From the NCBI GenBank assembly GCA_029339505.1, contig JAQISU010000246.1, forward strand, positions 62,001 to 126,000: a stretch of 64,000 bases of DNA, given 5' to 3'. The DNA comes from Unio delphinus (taxonomy: Eukaryota > Mollusca > Bivalvia > Unionida > Unionidae). A program made the position numbers and the translations under genes. The notes below the pieces were generated by a model that saw only the letters and a program-made list of their open reading frames with translations, had not been told where the DNA came from and searched no databases. Of this stretch, positions 1-7,064 are shown in pieces. Numbering within the stretch: position 1 is the stretch's first letter; each line of letters opens with the position of its first letter.

Positions 1-134
1 TCTTTCATGTTTCCGTCTATTGGACGTTTGTTACGTTTTTTGGGTTTATCGAGATTAAATCTAGGATTGATTTTTAATAATCTCTTAAACTCCTTATCAG
101 CATTTTTCGAAGGCGTTCTCCCTAATTCCTTCAT
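1..134 (-). CDS. N-terminus of a divergent gene of the viral element, cut by the window edge
   Basis: The reverse strand is open from an ATG at 134-132 to the left edge, 44 codons with no stop. About 15 of the 44 residues are Lys or Arg, with a cluster near residues 30-37. The gene faces away from the + strand block and shares a ~42-bp divergent intergenic region with the zinc-binding gene at 177. Product unknown. In Polinton-type elements the replication and integration genes (PolB, integrase, ATPase) often lie outside the capsid block, so it could be one of these, but the visible N-terminus carries no diagnostic motif. It could also be a chance ORF; position and openness argue mildly for a real gene. 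Confidence 0.45.
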   Translation of the reverse strand, partial: MKELGRTPSKNADKEFKRLLKINPRFNLDKPKKRNKRPIDGNMK

Positions 135-176
135 GCTATAATTAAAACAAGCATTTAAATGAAAGATTTTTATATA
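135..176. promoter_or_regulatory. divergent AT-rich promoter region
   Basis: This short interval separates the - strand start at 134 from the + strand start at 177. It contains TATAATTA near 138 and TTTTTATATA directly before the ATG at 177. The latter matches the pattern seen before other genes of this block (an A/T run ending in ATA directly before ATG). That it acts as a divergent promoter is inferred from layout. Confidence 0.35.
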
Positions 177-539
177 ATGAATCACTGCAAGTGGCTTATG
201 ATTGGATCAGTAATCCCGTGTAACAAATCATGCAGAAATGAGTTCTGTGGGTATCATATGCAAAGCTTTCGTCGTGGAAGCCTTGGTCCGTTACCGTGCA
301 TACGATGTGGGGTTGGGGTTAGGGGGAAATCACGGTTGTGTTTGAATTGCGGTGGTAAGCGATACAGGGAATTGAAGCGTTATTATGATAAAAGAATAAA
401 AAATGGACAATCAATCAGAAATTTTGACCCTGAAAAAGTCCCTGACACTGACACTGTCACTGACAAAATCATAAGAACCCCTCAAGACTACATCGAAAGA
501 TTCATCATTAAACCAAACAATGAATTAGACAAACAATAG
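177..539 (+). CDS. Cys-rich zinc-binding protein of the Polinton-like element
   Basis: A 120-residue protein. The frame is open from 159, but the ATG at 177 directly follows TATATA, as other starts in this block do, so 177 is preferred. Cysteines and a histidine are spaced as likely zinc ligands: C4, C15, C19, C24, H27, then C41-x2-C44 and C55-x2-C58, the last two pairs flanking a GVGVRGK segment. The C-terminal half is basic, then acidic. Short proteins with a CxxCG...CxxCG knuckle recur in Polinton/adinto-type elements, where the role is not established; nucleic-acid binding is the natural guess. It lies 14 bp upstream of the HNH gene in the same orientation. Confidence 0.6.
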   Translation: MNHCKWLMIGSVIPCNKSCRNEFCGYHMQSFRRGSLGPLPCIRCGVGVRGKSRLCLNCGGKRYRELKRYYDKRIKNGQSIRNFDPEKVPDTDTVTDKIIRTPQDYIERFIIKPNNELDKQ

Positions 540-553
540 TATTATGTATACGA

Positions 554-1045
554 ATGAACCAAGAATTCAGACAGCATCCTTTGATTTTAAATTATGAAGC
601 ATCCAGTGATGGTACTGTCAGACACTGCATTTTGAAGAAAACGGTCGGTTTTGTGACTAATCAAGGGTATTTGATGTTTAGCGCTGGAAAGAAGAAATAT
701 CACAATCATCGTTTCATATTTGAATGTTTTAATGGATTGATCGAGGATGGTCTTGTTATCGATCACAAGGATTCTAATCGAAAGAACAATTCTTTATCAA
801 ATCTGCAAGCTATCACACAGAGTGAGAATTCAAAACGAGGAAGGACTGGCACTTGTTCAAAAAAAGCGAAACCCGTAAAATCTTTGAATACAATAACTAA
901 CGAAGAAAAAATATTTCAATCAATATATGAAGCCGGCAAGTATTTCAATATTTGTGGATCCTCAGTACGAAAAGTTGCAGAGGGGATTTATCGATCGGCG
1001 ATTTCAAAAAAGACAGGACAGAAAGTTAAATTTAGTTACGTCTAA
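554..1045 (+). CDS. HNH endonuclease-like protein with NUMOD1 DNA-binding domain
   Basis: A 163-residue protein. Residues ~50-95 form an HNH_3-type nuclease: H52-R53, a FNG turn, the core V68-I69-D70-H71-K-D-S-N75, N78-N79, L81 and NL 83-84. Residues ~107-162 look like a NUMOD1 helix-turn-helix (FQSIYEAGKYF..., SAISKKTGQKVKF), the DNA-binding module attached to phage and organellar homing nucleases. The N-terminus resembles the short beta region that usually precedes HNH_3. All nuclease residues are present. It is a stand-alone gene rather than part of an intron. It could be a homing-type passenger, or it could have been recruited for nicking or resolving element DNA; the sequence does not decide. 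Confidence 0.85.
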   Translation: MNQEFRQHPLILNYEASSDGTVRHCILKKTVGFVTNQGYLMFSAGKKKYHNHRFIFECFNGLIEDGLVIDHKDSNRKNNSLSNLQAITQSENSKRGRTGTCSKKAKPVKSLNTITNEEKIFQSIYEAGKYFNICGSSVRKVAEGIYRSAISKKTGQKVKFSYV

Positions 1046-1089
1046 TGCGTCATATTTTTCATTTAGAAATATATCATTATTATAGAATA

Positions 1090-1446
1090 ATGAATTCTGA
1101 AAACATGAATAGCATCATATCCGAGATTTCAAAATTGAAAAGTTGGGATATTGAACTATCAGATGGGTTAAATCCTGATCAAATCATGTCTGATTTTCAG
1201 GATATAGAATACGGAGTTAACAACAATAAATATATGCTACCAAAGAAGTATGCGCTCATCAAAAGAATTCAGAATTCTATTAAGGACTCTCTCGCATTTT
1301 CCAGTGACGTAAGTGTGTTCGCTCCGTTGTATACCATCGTAGAACGAATACGAAAAGAATTGGGGTACGAATACGAATTGAAAAAGGAGGTTAATTCTAA
1401 AGTTAGAAACCTACGGGCGTTAATTCAAGAAAATGAACAATTTTGA
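1090..1446 (+). CDS. uncharacterised protein of the viral element
   Basis: A 118-residue protein if started at the ATG at 1090, which directly follows TATAGAATA. The frame is also open from 1045, overlapping the last base of the HNH stop, but the AATAATG context favours 1090. The protein looks mostly helical, charged and soluble, with no signal peptide, TM segment or Cys cluster. I do not recognise a family. It is the last gene before a 174-bp repeat-containing gap that separates it from the structural module. Confidence 0.5.
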   Translation: MNSENMNSIISEISKLKSWDIELSDGLNPDQIMSDFQDIEYGVNNNKYMLPKKYALIKRIQNSIKDSLAFSSDVSVFAPLYTIVERIRKELGYEYELKKEVNSKVRNLRALIQENEQF

Positions 1447-1520
1447 TTGACCGACCATTTATCATTATTTGATTGACCGACTATTTATCATTATTTGATT
1501 GCCCGACCATTAATCATTTT
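1443..1520. repeat. three tandem copies of a 26-bp unit
   Basis: TTGATTGACCGACC-type units start at 1443, 1469 and 1495 with an exact 26-bp period, then degrade into a T-run at ~1511-1518. They begin at the stop codon of the preceding gene and fill the gap before the structural module. A shorter GCCGACC echo follows near 1518. Possible roles are a regulatory array or simply a slippage product. Confidence 0.85.
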
Positions 1521-1590
1521 TTTTTAGCCGACCCTCAAGGGATGTCAAAAATCATCCGATGGTGTTAGGTCGGATTGAAAAAGTGTTTTG

Positions 1591-1620
1591 CAATTGAAAA
1601 ATTGTTTCTGATTTCAAATA
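1591..1620 (+). promoter_or_regulatory. upstream promoter-like element, copy 1
   Basis: CAATTGAAAAATTG followed by TTTCTGATTTCAAATA, ending directly at the ATG at 1621. The same 33-nt stretch (including the ATG) recurs at 2632-2664 with one mismatch, again ending on a start codon. Conservation between two unrelated genes in a non-coding position implies a transcription or translation signal. Confidence 0.6.
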
Positions 1621-2583
1621 ATGGTCAATGAAGCATTAACAACCCGATTGGCTCGTGAACGACTGGATGCAATCAGGAGATTTGTACCAATTCGTGACTC
1701 TGTAAGAAATAAACTGCAACAACGACAGAGTTTACAAACTGATTTTGCTGCGGGATCCGAAGAATTGTTTAAACCAGTAACCACAGCAACGTACGGGGTA
1801 GAGCGTGCTATACGGGGGAATGATCCCGAGACGGGGAAATCTGTTATCGGTGAACTTGAAAAAATAGCAGCGAAAACTGAACAAACAAAACAGACTGTAC
1901 AAAAAATGGAATCAAAAAGAACAGTAGATGATTTACGCGTGAGATTTAACGAGGAAGGGTTAGCAGCAATTGATAAGACTGATCCACCAGAAATTCCTGC
2001 GCTTGTTGTTATGACTTATGAAAACAGAAAAAAAATGTTGAAACCAGAACATCATAAATATGTTAAGAATTTCACTCATTGGGCTGATATATTCTACAAA
2101 ATCAAAACTAAAAAAAGTCAAATTAAGACAGATAGTGCATCATACATTGAATATATCAATGCGGTGGATATAGTGTATAAACAATATGAAAAACAAAAAC
2201 CGCAAAAGCGACAGCAACCTGCAAAGAAAATATCTTTTTCACCTAAAAAACAACAACTACCACCTGATGATGATGATGATGATGATCTTCTTGATTATTT
2301 ACAAAAGGATTTAGAAAAACAGGATGAAGCAACTGGTTATAGCGGAAGTGGATTGCAAGATTCCAGTGGACCCCAAAGTGGGGTATGTCCTGGTAGTGTT
2401 ATCAATGATATATCACGATTAGAAGTTCTTGTAGGAGGTTTCCGAGCTGGAAATAACTCACCGGAAATAATTAATGAAGCAGCTGATATCTGTAGACGGT
2501 TATTTGCCGGCGGTATCATGGATATCAAAACATATCGAGATTTCATTGACGAGTTAGTGGAAAGTGGGTATCACAGTGATTAA
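1621..2583 (+). CDS. virion-associated protein with conserved RLE...G...AGN C-terminal motif
   Basis: A 320-residue soluble protein. Residues 1-110 are helical and charged, with probable coiled coil at 75-105. Residues 185-212 are Lys/Gln/Pro-rich and basic. Residues 216-222 are seven consecutive aspartates. A GSG-rich linker follows at ~239-252. The C-terminal ~55 residues carry the RLEVLVGGFRAGNNS motif (266-280), followed by a helical EII.EA..I...L..GGI tail. From memory, this C-terminal pattern (RLE.LLGSI.AGN) recurs in uncharacterised proteins next to Polinton/adinto capsid genes. It opens the structural module, preceded by the promoter-like repeat and followed by AATAAA and a hairpin. 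Function unknown; a scaffold or core role is a guess. Confidence 0.65.
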   Translation: MVNEALTTRLARERLDAIRRFVPIRDSVRNKLQQRQSLQTDFAAGSEELFKPVTTATYGVERAIRGNDPETGKSVIGELEKIAAKTEQTKQTVQKMESKRTVDDLRVRFNEEGLAAIDKTDPPEIPALVVMTYENRKKMLKPEHHKYVKNFTHWADIFYKIKTKKSQIKTDSASYIEYINAVDIVYKQYEKQKPQKRQQPAKKISFSPKKQQLPPDDDDDDDLLDYLQKDLEKQDEATGYSGSGLQDSSGPQSGVCPGSVINDISRLEVLVGGFRAGNNSPEIINEAADICRRLFAGGIMDIKTYRDFIDELVESGYHSD

Positions 2584-2595
2584 TCACCGAGACTG

Positions 2596-2630
2596 AATAA
2601 AAACGCTAGCGTGGAAATCCGAAGGATTTC
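2596..2630 (+). terminator. AATAAA plus palindrome and hairpin after the 320-aa gene
   Basis: AATAAA at 2596-2601 is followed by the perfect 10-bp palindrome ACGCTAGCGT (2603-2612) and a perfect 7-bp hairpin GAAATCC-GAA-GGATTTC (2614-2630). This looks like a 3'-end processing signal. It sits just before the second promoter-like copy. Confidence 0.45.
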
Positions 2631-2631
2631 A

Positions 2632-2661
2632 CAATTGAAAAATGGTTTCTGATTTCAAATA
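2632..2661 (+). promoter_or_regulatory. upstream promoter-like element, copy 2
   Basis: Same element as at 1591-1620, differing at one base. It lies directly between the hairpin ending the preceding gene and the ATG at 2662. Confidence 0.6.
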
Positions 2662-3096
2662 ATGATCATACACTACAATCATGATAAACCAACCCCCGTC
2701 TATGTAGTTAATTCACGGTTTCCAGTTTATAGAGCATACTACGGAGATGGTTTAGGCAATACCATTGCAGGGTTATTTGCGAGAATGGCTCCAAAAGTGA
2801 TGCCGTTAGCTAAACAACTAGGAATGAAAGCAATTGAAGTTATTCGTGATAAGGGTATTGGTGCTGTTGGAGATCTTGCTGGAAAAGCGTTTTCAACTGC
2901 GAGGAATAAATTAACATCATTAGTGAAATCACGAAAAAAGAAACCGTTACCGTCTACAGCGGAAATGCCTGCAATTGTTAGTAGAATTATAAATAACGCA
3001 GTAGATGAAAAACTAGCGTCGATGGTAAATCAAGGGGACCAAAGCAATATTGCAAATATGATAGCAGGAAGCGGCTTTAAAAAACTACGTCGATGA
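2662..3096 (+). CDS. small basic core/minor virion protein with amphipathic helices
   Basis: A 144-residue, strongly basic protein. A GDGLG motif at 28-32 is followed by a long amphipathic or hydrophobic stretch (~33-80: GLFARMAPKVMPLAKQ..., alternating Gly/Ala/Leu with Lys). A Lys/Arg patch RKKK lies at 91-94, and the end is GSGFKKLRR. Proteins of this design (Gly-rich start, amphipathic helix, GSGxxK end) sit next to Polinton and adintovirus capsid genes and resemble adenovirus core or lytic-peptide precursors. The GDGLG and GSGF sites could be protease-maturation sites, because an adenain-type protease is encoded three genes downstream. This role is inferred from layout. Confidence 0.6.
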   Translation: MIIHYNHDKPTPVYVVNSRFPVYRAYYGDGLGNTIAGLFARMAPKVMPLAKQLGMKAIEVIRDKGIGAVGDLAGKAFSTARNKLTSLVKSRKKKPLPSTAEMPAIVSRIINNAVDEKLASMVNQGDQSNIANMIAGSGFKKLRR

Positions 3097-3111
3097 AAAT
3101 CGTTTACGATG

Positions 3112-3128
3112 AAAATCCTACGGATTTT
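3112..3128 (+). terminator. perfect 7-bp hairpin after the core-like gene
   Basis: AAAATCC-TAC-GGATTTT lies 16 bp beyond the stop codon and 30 bp before the major capsid start. It matches the size, loop length and arm composition (ATCC/GGAT) of the hairpin at 2614-2630. Confidence 0.45.
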
Positions 3129-3158
3129 TACGATTTAGACTCTGATAAATAGAATAAA

Positions 3159-4580
3159 ATGTTCAAAAAATCACATGATCCGGCGTTTGATATAGACGCC
3201 CCAGTTGGCAAGGATGATTCTGTACGCGATTATCAATATTACGCCTATCATGCCATAGACTCAAATAGTCGAGCAAGAATTGAACTTCAAGTCCATGATA
3301 CCAGTAAATACTTTTTGCCCTGTGAAGCGTTTATTGAAGTAGAAGGAGAACTTGTAACAGCTGATGATACTCCTGCTGTACCAGCACCGTATCCAGATGG
3401 TACTCAAGTCGGTTTTGTCAATAATGGTACTATGGCGTTATTTGAGAGTGCTAGATATCTCATTGATGGAAAAGAAATTGAGTCCATAGATCGTGATGTT
3501 GATATGGCTACAACAATAATCGGGTTAGCGAGATATTCTGATGATTATACAAGATCAGCAGGACCCTCTATGATGTTTGCAAAAGATGCTAAGAATACCG
3601 CTGGTGGAAATCCATTTGTTGTAAGACAACCAAAAAAACGTGATAATAGTGATTCTGGTATCGAGAATATGATTATAAACAACGACGTTAATTTCAATCT
3701 AGGAGCTGCAACACGAAACTCAATGTTGCAAGGAGCGCGTAAATCATTTTCATGCGCGATTCCACTGCATCACATATTTGGATTCTGTAGAAACGTCAGA
3801 AAAGTTATCTACGGGGCGAAGCATACAGTATCGCTTGTACGAAAGAGTGATGATAATGATGCAATCTGGAGGATTCCAGCAGATGCTGCAAATCCCAATG
3901 CTGATGCCGGTAAAGTCAATTTAACAAAAATATCATTGTGGATGCCAGTGTTGACTCCAGCAATCACTGCAGAAGAACGATTACTATCATTTATGGACCA
4001 AGGAGGAAAATCGTTGTTGAGTTGGCTAACCGTGAGTACAGATGTTAAACAATCAAATATCAACGGTTTATTCACTTGGAACCTAGCATCAAAACAAGGT
4101 GTTGCTGCGCCACGTCATATATTTATTGCGTTACAAGATAACGCACGAGTTGGCAATCAAGAACGAAGCCATATGATATTTGATCAATTAGGTGTGAAAG
4201 ACGTCTCACTGAGAATAAACGGCCAGCAGGAACCATCCGAGGATATACAACTTAATTACACAGAAAATCATATTGCACGAGTTTATCATCGTCTGTTGTC
4301 ATTTATGGCACGTGATCAAAATGTCGATACTGGTTTGCAAATATCACAATATGATTTTAAAAATCTGTATCCGATCTATTACTTCTCACTGGAACATCTC
4401 GATTTGACAAGACAGTCCGTCGTTGATATACACTTTAGAGCTAATGTGACTCGTCCTGTTGGTGTTGGTGCTATTGCTAATTATAGAGCGGTTGCTGTCA
4501 TTCTCAGTGATAAATCAATGCTACTCGAAGGTGTTGGTGGAAGAATGAGAGTGGTAGATGCACCAGTAGAAAACATGTAA
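3159..4580 (+). CDS. double-jelly-roll major capsid protein (Polinton/adinto type)
   Basis: A 473-residue protein with the layout of a Polinton major capsid protein. An N-terminal beta-rich domain is followed by the IPLHHIFGFCR motif at 201-211 and a YGAKHTVSLVR strand pair at 218-228. The second beta domain carries LWMPVLTP (260-267), NLYPIYYFSLEH (402-413) and a final strand ending ~450. These motifs match the metazoan Polinton capsid family, often mis-named after nematode protein F54H12.2. The family forms trimeric hexon-like capsomers. There is no stop or frameshift, and the length is normal or slightly short. The gene is flanked by the core-like and membrane-active small genes. The start is the only ATG in context, preceded by TAGAATAAA. 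Confidence 0.88.
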   Translation: MFKKSHDPAFDIDAPVGKDDSVRDYQYYAYHAIDSNSRARIELQVHDTSKYFLPCEAFIEVEGELVTADDTPAVPAPYPDGTQVGFVNNGTMALFESARYLIDGKEIESIDRDVDMATTIIGLARYSDDYTRSAGPSMMFAKDAKNTAGGNPFVVRQPKKRDNSDSGIENMIINNDVNFNLGAATRNSMLQGARKSFSCAIPLHHIFGFCRNVRKVIYGAKHTVSLVRKSDDNDAIWRIPADAANPNADAGKVNLTKISLWMPVLTPAITAEERLLSFMDQGGKSLLSWLTVSTDVKQSNINGLFTWNLASKQGVAAPRHIFIALQDNARVGNQERSHMIFDQLGVKDVSLRINGQQEPSEDIQLNYTENHIARVYHRLLSFMARDQNVDTGLQISQYDFKNLYPIYYFSLEHLDLTRQSVVDIHFRANVTRPVGVGAIANYRAVAVILSDKSMLLEGVGGRMRVVDAPVENM

Positions 4581-4620
4581 TTGAAATTGTAAACGATTTA
4601 GAATCAATCTATTATGTATA

Positions 4621-5100
4621 ATGTCATATAGTGTTATTAGTGTTACGTTAACTCCCGGTCAATTAAAAAAATTGCAATCGGAATCAGCTAAAAAATGTGG
4701 AACCACAATCACGTTGAAACCTAATCAAATGACTGGTGGTGCAAATAAATTATCGCTGACAACTCGTCAGGTGAAACATTTCAATGATGCACTTGCAGCC
4801 AAAAAAGGTGTTCAGATTACTCTTTCTGCGGCTGCTATCAAAAATATGATTAAAACAGGCGGTATATTTCCGTTGTTAGCTGCGATTCCAGCATTGATTG
4901 CAGCGGCTGCCCCAGCGGTGGCTAAAGCGGCAGCGTTAGGAGCCGTTGGTACTGCAGCAGGAATGGCACTAAAGAAGGCAACTGGGAAAGGATATAAAAA
5001 AAAGGGACGATCCGTTCACGGATTGGGTCTAAGACTACCAGGAACCCCGTATTCGTGGTACAGCGGAAAGGGTCTAAGACTACCAGGAACGATTTATTAA
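4621..5100 (+). CDS. small virion protein with hydrophobic membrane-active-type segment
   Basis: A 159-residue protein. Residues 1-80 are a compact beta/alpha domain (SVISVTLTPGQLKKL, ITLKPNQMTGG, LSLTTRQVKHFNDA, VQITLSAAAIKNM) typical of a recurring Polinton/adinto protein. Residues ~82-117 are an Ala/Leu/Ile-rich hydrophobic stretch, and the tail is basic (KKATGKGYKKKGR). The C-terminus carries GLRLPGT twice (136-142 and 151-157). The family is thought to be a pX/pVI-like membrane-lytic or cementing component; that is inference from composition and position. The start directly follows TATTATGTATA. The protease start follows 11 bp after the stop. Confidence 0.65.
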   Translation: MSYSVISVTLTPGQLKKLQSESAKKCGTTITLKPNQMTGGANKLSLTTRQVKHFNDALAAKKGVQITLSAAAIKNMIKTGGIFPLLAAIPALIAAAAPAVAKAAALGAVGTAAGMALKKATGKGYKKKGRSVHGLGLRLPGTPYSWYSGKGLRLPGTIY

Positions 5101-5111
5101 TTGAGGAACCT

Positions 5112-5549
5112 ATGGTTCCCATGTCCAATTTTGATTTAATGGATGCGGCTAAAAAACTCGCGATTAAAAACTTCAGAGGTGTCTTTATGAAAGATCAATT
5201 ACCACATCAACCAAACAGCGTTGAAACCGGAATCATTAATTTAGATAACAGCACCGGACCTGGAACTCACTGGGTTGCATACGCTATTGATCCACGTGGG
5301 ATTGTCTATTTTGATTCATATGGATTAGCCCCGCCAAAAGAGTTTATGCGGTATATAAAAACCCTTCCAATGAAGACTTGGTATTCTACGCTACCAACAC
5401 AACAAATGAATGACCCACCAATATGTGGCAGCGAAGTATTAAATGTCCTTGACGCTATTTCTAACTCCTTGAGTAACCCAAGGGGAAAACCACCACATGT
5501 TGTCGTGAATGAATACACTAGCAATCGCTGGAAATCGAAACGATTTTAG
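5112..5549 (+). CDS. adenain-type cysteine protease
   Basis: Maturation protease, C5/Ulp1-like fold. The frame is open from 5055, but a start at 5112 or 5121 (MSNFDL...) leaves no overlap with the preceding gene and matches the usual family N-terminus (NFDL...A..L.I..FRGVFM.D.LP). Numbered from 5121 (142 residues), the catalytic set is visible: H50 in GTHWVAY, D65 in VYFDSYG, Q94/Q95 before the nucleophile loop, and C102-G103 in PPICGSE. The usual second cysteine of CGxxC is absent, but it is not catalytic. Substrates are presumably the small Gly-rich virion proteins encoded just upstream. The gene is intact. It ends inside a hairpin that includes its last codons. Confidence 0.85.
   Translation: MVPMSNFDLMDAAKKLAIKNFRGVFMKDQLPHQPNSVETGIINLDNSTGPGTHWVAYAIDPRGIVYFDSYGLAPPKEFMRYIKTLPMKTWYSTLPTQQMNDPPICGSEVLNVLDAISNSLSNPRGKPPHVVVNEYTSNRWKSKRF
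5532..5546 (+). terminator. hairpin over the last codons of the protease gene
   Basis: AAATCG-AAA-CGATTT, a perfect 6-bp stem with a 3-nt loop, lies immediately before the TAG stop. It is similar in size to the hairpins after two other genes of the block. It could be chance, since it is within coding sequence. Confidence 0.3.
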
Positions 5550-5573
5550 AGAGAGAAAGAGTTTTACAATAAC

Positions 5574-6998
5574 ATGATTGATATTTGGGGGAGATCTTTG
5601 AAACCCAAACCCGATGACACTGCACCACCTGATTCTGTCAAGGATATAAAAAAAATAATTGAAGATGAAATCGCTGAGACGTTGAACTTAACAAATGTTG
5701 ATCCTAATGAAATAGTTGTATTTCAAGACAAACAGGGTAAATTGAAATCCAGTGATGTGTCATTGAATGACATTTTGATACGGCAGCGCGACGCCGCTGA
5801 AAACTCTATTGCGCTGTATTCCAACGACGGACGACTTAAACCAGGCGCACTTGTGTCTACGATCACCGACGCGATTGCTACCAACGAACGTGAGCTGAAT
5901 GATTTTATACGAGGTTATAATGCTTTTCGCAAAAATGTCGTACATAAATTTTTTGGAACCCCGCTTGTGGTTGGCATGACTCTCGCTGAAATTAAAGACT
6001 TGTTGAATTCATTCTTCGCTAACAAGGAAGCTGGAAGGATGATGACTGCTTCAGAAATCAAGGCAAATTATCTCGAGATTTTTAAAGTAAGCGAAGATCA
6101 AAAACTCACAAACGACATTGTTGGTAGGTTCTTTGGAACCCCGCTTGTGGCTGGCATGACTCTCGCTGAAATCAGTGAGTTTATCGGCAAGCACACTCAC
6201 AATGCCTACATCGCTAATAATTTCTTTGGTGTCCCGGCTACATCTACAATGACTCTCAAAGATATTAATATGTTTATGGTGAGACAAACAACACTTAATA
6301 CCATCGTGGATAAATTTTTAGGGAGAACACCTGTGTCTGAAACCACATCGTTGACAGGCATGACTCTCGCGGAAATTAAAAGCGCTATTGACAAACAAAA
6401 GCACACCAGCGATATTGTTAATAAGTTCTTTGAGGGCAGTAGCCTCCAAGATATCACGACGAAATTTTCTAACATCGACAACCATATTAAAACCCAAGCA
6501 GAGCTTAAAGTTGAAGACCTTCTGGTTTCATTATTCTTCTCTAACAGGGAGGAGAGTGGAAAAACAATAGATCCTACCAGAATCACGGTAAATTATCTCG
6601 ATATTTTCGACGATCTTTTTAACCTGAAAAGAATATCTGAAAAGGTAAAGATTCCACATCACTACACGGGCGTTAAAAATATCGTGTATACGGTTAATCA
6701 TGGAACCATGGATTGGATAAGAGACGGTTATACTACATTATCCATCGGTATCTTGGGTCTCCCCGGCATAGTGGGCCCTGACTACAAGCCAACATGGGCC
6801 GATGGTATCTACAGGCTAACGTGGATCTCTATCGATCAATTTAATATGATCGCGGACGGTAAAACCTACTCTGGTGGCACCGCGACGTTAATTATGGATG
6901 GTCGCAAAAAAAACTTTAATGTCGTCGCGGTTGATAGCTCCACCATTAGATCAAAAATAGCCTGGTGTTTAGAACTCGTAGCTCATTTTTCCGACTGA
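5574..6998 (+). CDS. fibre-like repeat protein, putative attachment protein
   Basis: A 474-residue protein. Residues 1-110 are helical and include a segment (~45-100) reminiscent of tail-fibre N-terminal regions. Residues ~122-300 hold five degenerate repeats of the form (V/I)V.KFFGTPLV.GMTLAEI, at 122-143, 182-203, 213-234, 244-270 and 281-298. A second motif pair (FF..KEAG...TASEIKANYLEIF at 148-170 and FFSNREESG...ITVNYLDIF at 321-345) frames the array. The last ~110 residues look like a beta-rich globular head. Anchor, repeated shaft and C-terminal head are the plan of fibres and receptor-binding spikes. Family not recognised, and the role is inferred from architecture and from position after the protease. 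Confidence 0.5.
   Translation: MIDIWGRSLKPKPDDTAPPDSVKDIKKIIEDEIAETLNLTNVDPNEIVVFQDKQGKLKSSDVSLNDILIRQRDAAENSIALYSNDGRLKPGALVSTITDAIATNERELNDFIRGYNAFRKNVVHKFFGTPLVVGMTLAEIKDLLNSFFANKEAGRMMTASEIKANYLEIFKVSEDQKLTNDIVGRFFGTPLVAGMTLAEISEFIGKHTHNAYIANNFFGVPATSTMTLKDINMFMVRQTTLNTIVDKFLGRTPVSETTSLTGMTLAEIKSAIDKQKHTSDIVNKFFEGSSLQDITTKFSNIDNHIKTQAELKVEDLLVSLFFSNREESGKTIDPTRITVNYLDIFDDLFNLKRISEKVKIPHHYTGVKNIVYTVNHGTMDWIRDGYTTLSIGILGLPGIVGPDYKPTWADGIYRLTWISIDQFNMIADGKTYSGGTATLIMDGRKKNFNVVAVDSSTIRSKIAWCLELVAHFSD
5952..6172 (+). repeat. 41-bp near-identical repeat pair inside the fibre-like gene
   Basis: 5952-5992 and 6132-6172 differ at one base and are exactly 180 bp (60 codons) apart, in frame. Other shaft repeats in the same gene are much more diverged, so this pair reflects recent duplication or gene conversion. 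Confidence 0.9.
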
Positions 6999-7064
6999 AG
7001 TACTAGCAATTCCCGCTAACGATGACAAATAATTGAAAACACTAGCGGATTTAAAATAACAACA

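Noticed and set aside
2337..2546. - strand ORF inside the 320-aa gene, and similar shadows at 3809-4075, 5306-5524 and 6206-6586
   Set aside because: Antisense shadows of well-supported viral genes with no start context or motifs.
5055..5111. Upstream start for the protease overlapping the previous gene
   Set aside because: The family normally begins near the NFDL segment; starting at 5112/5121 removes the overlap.
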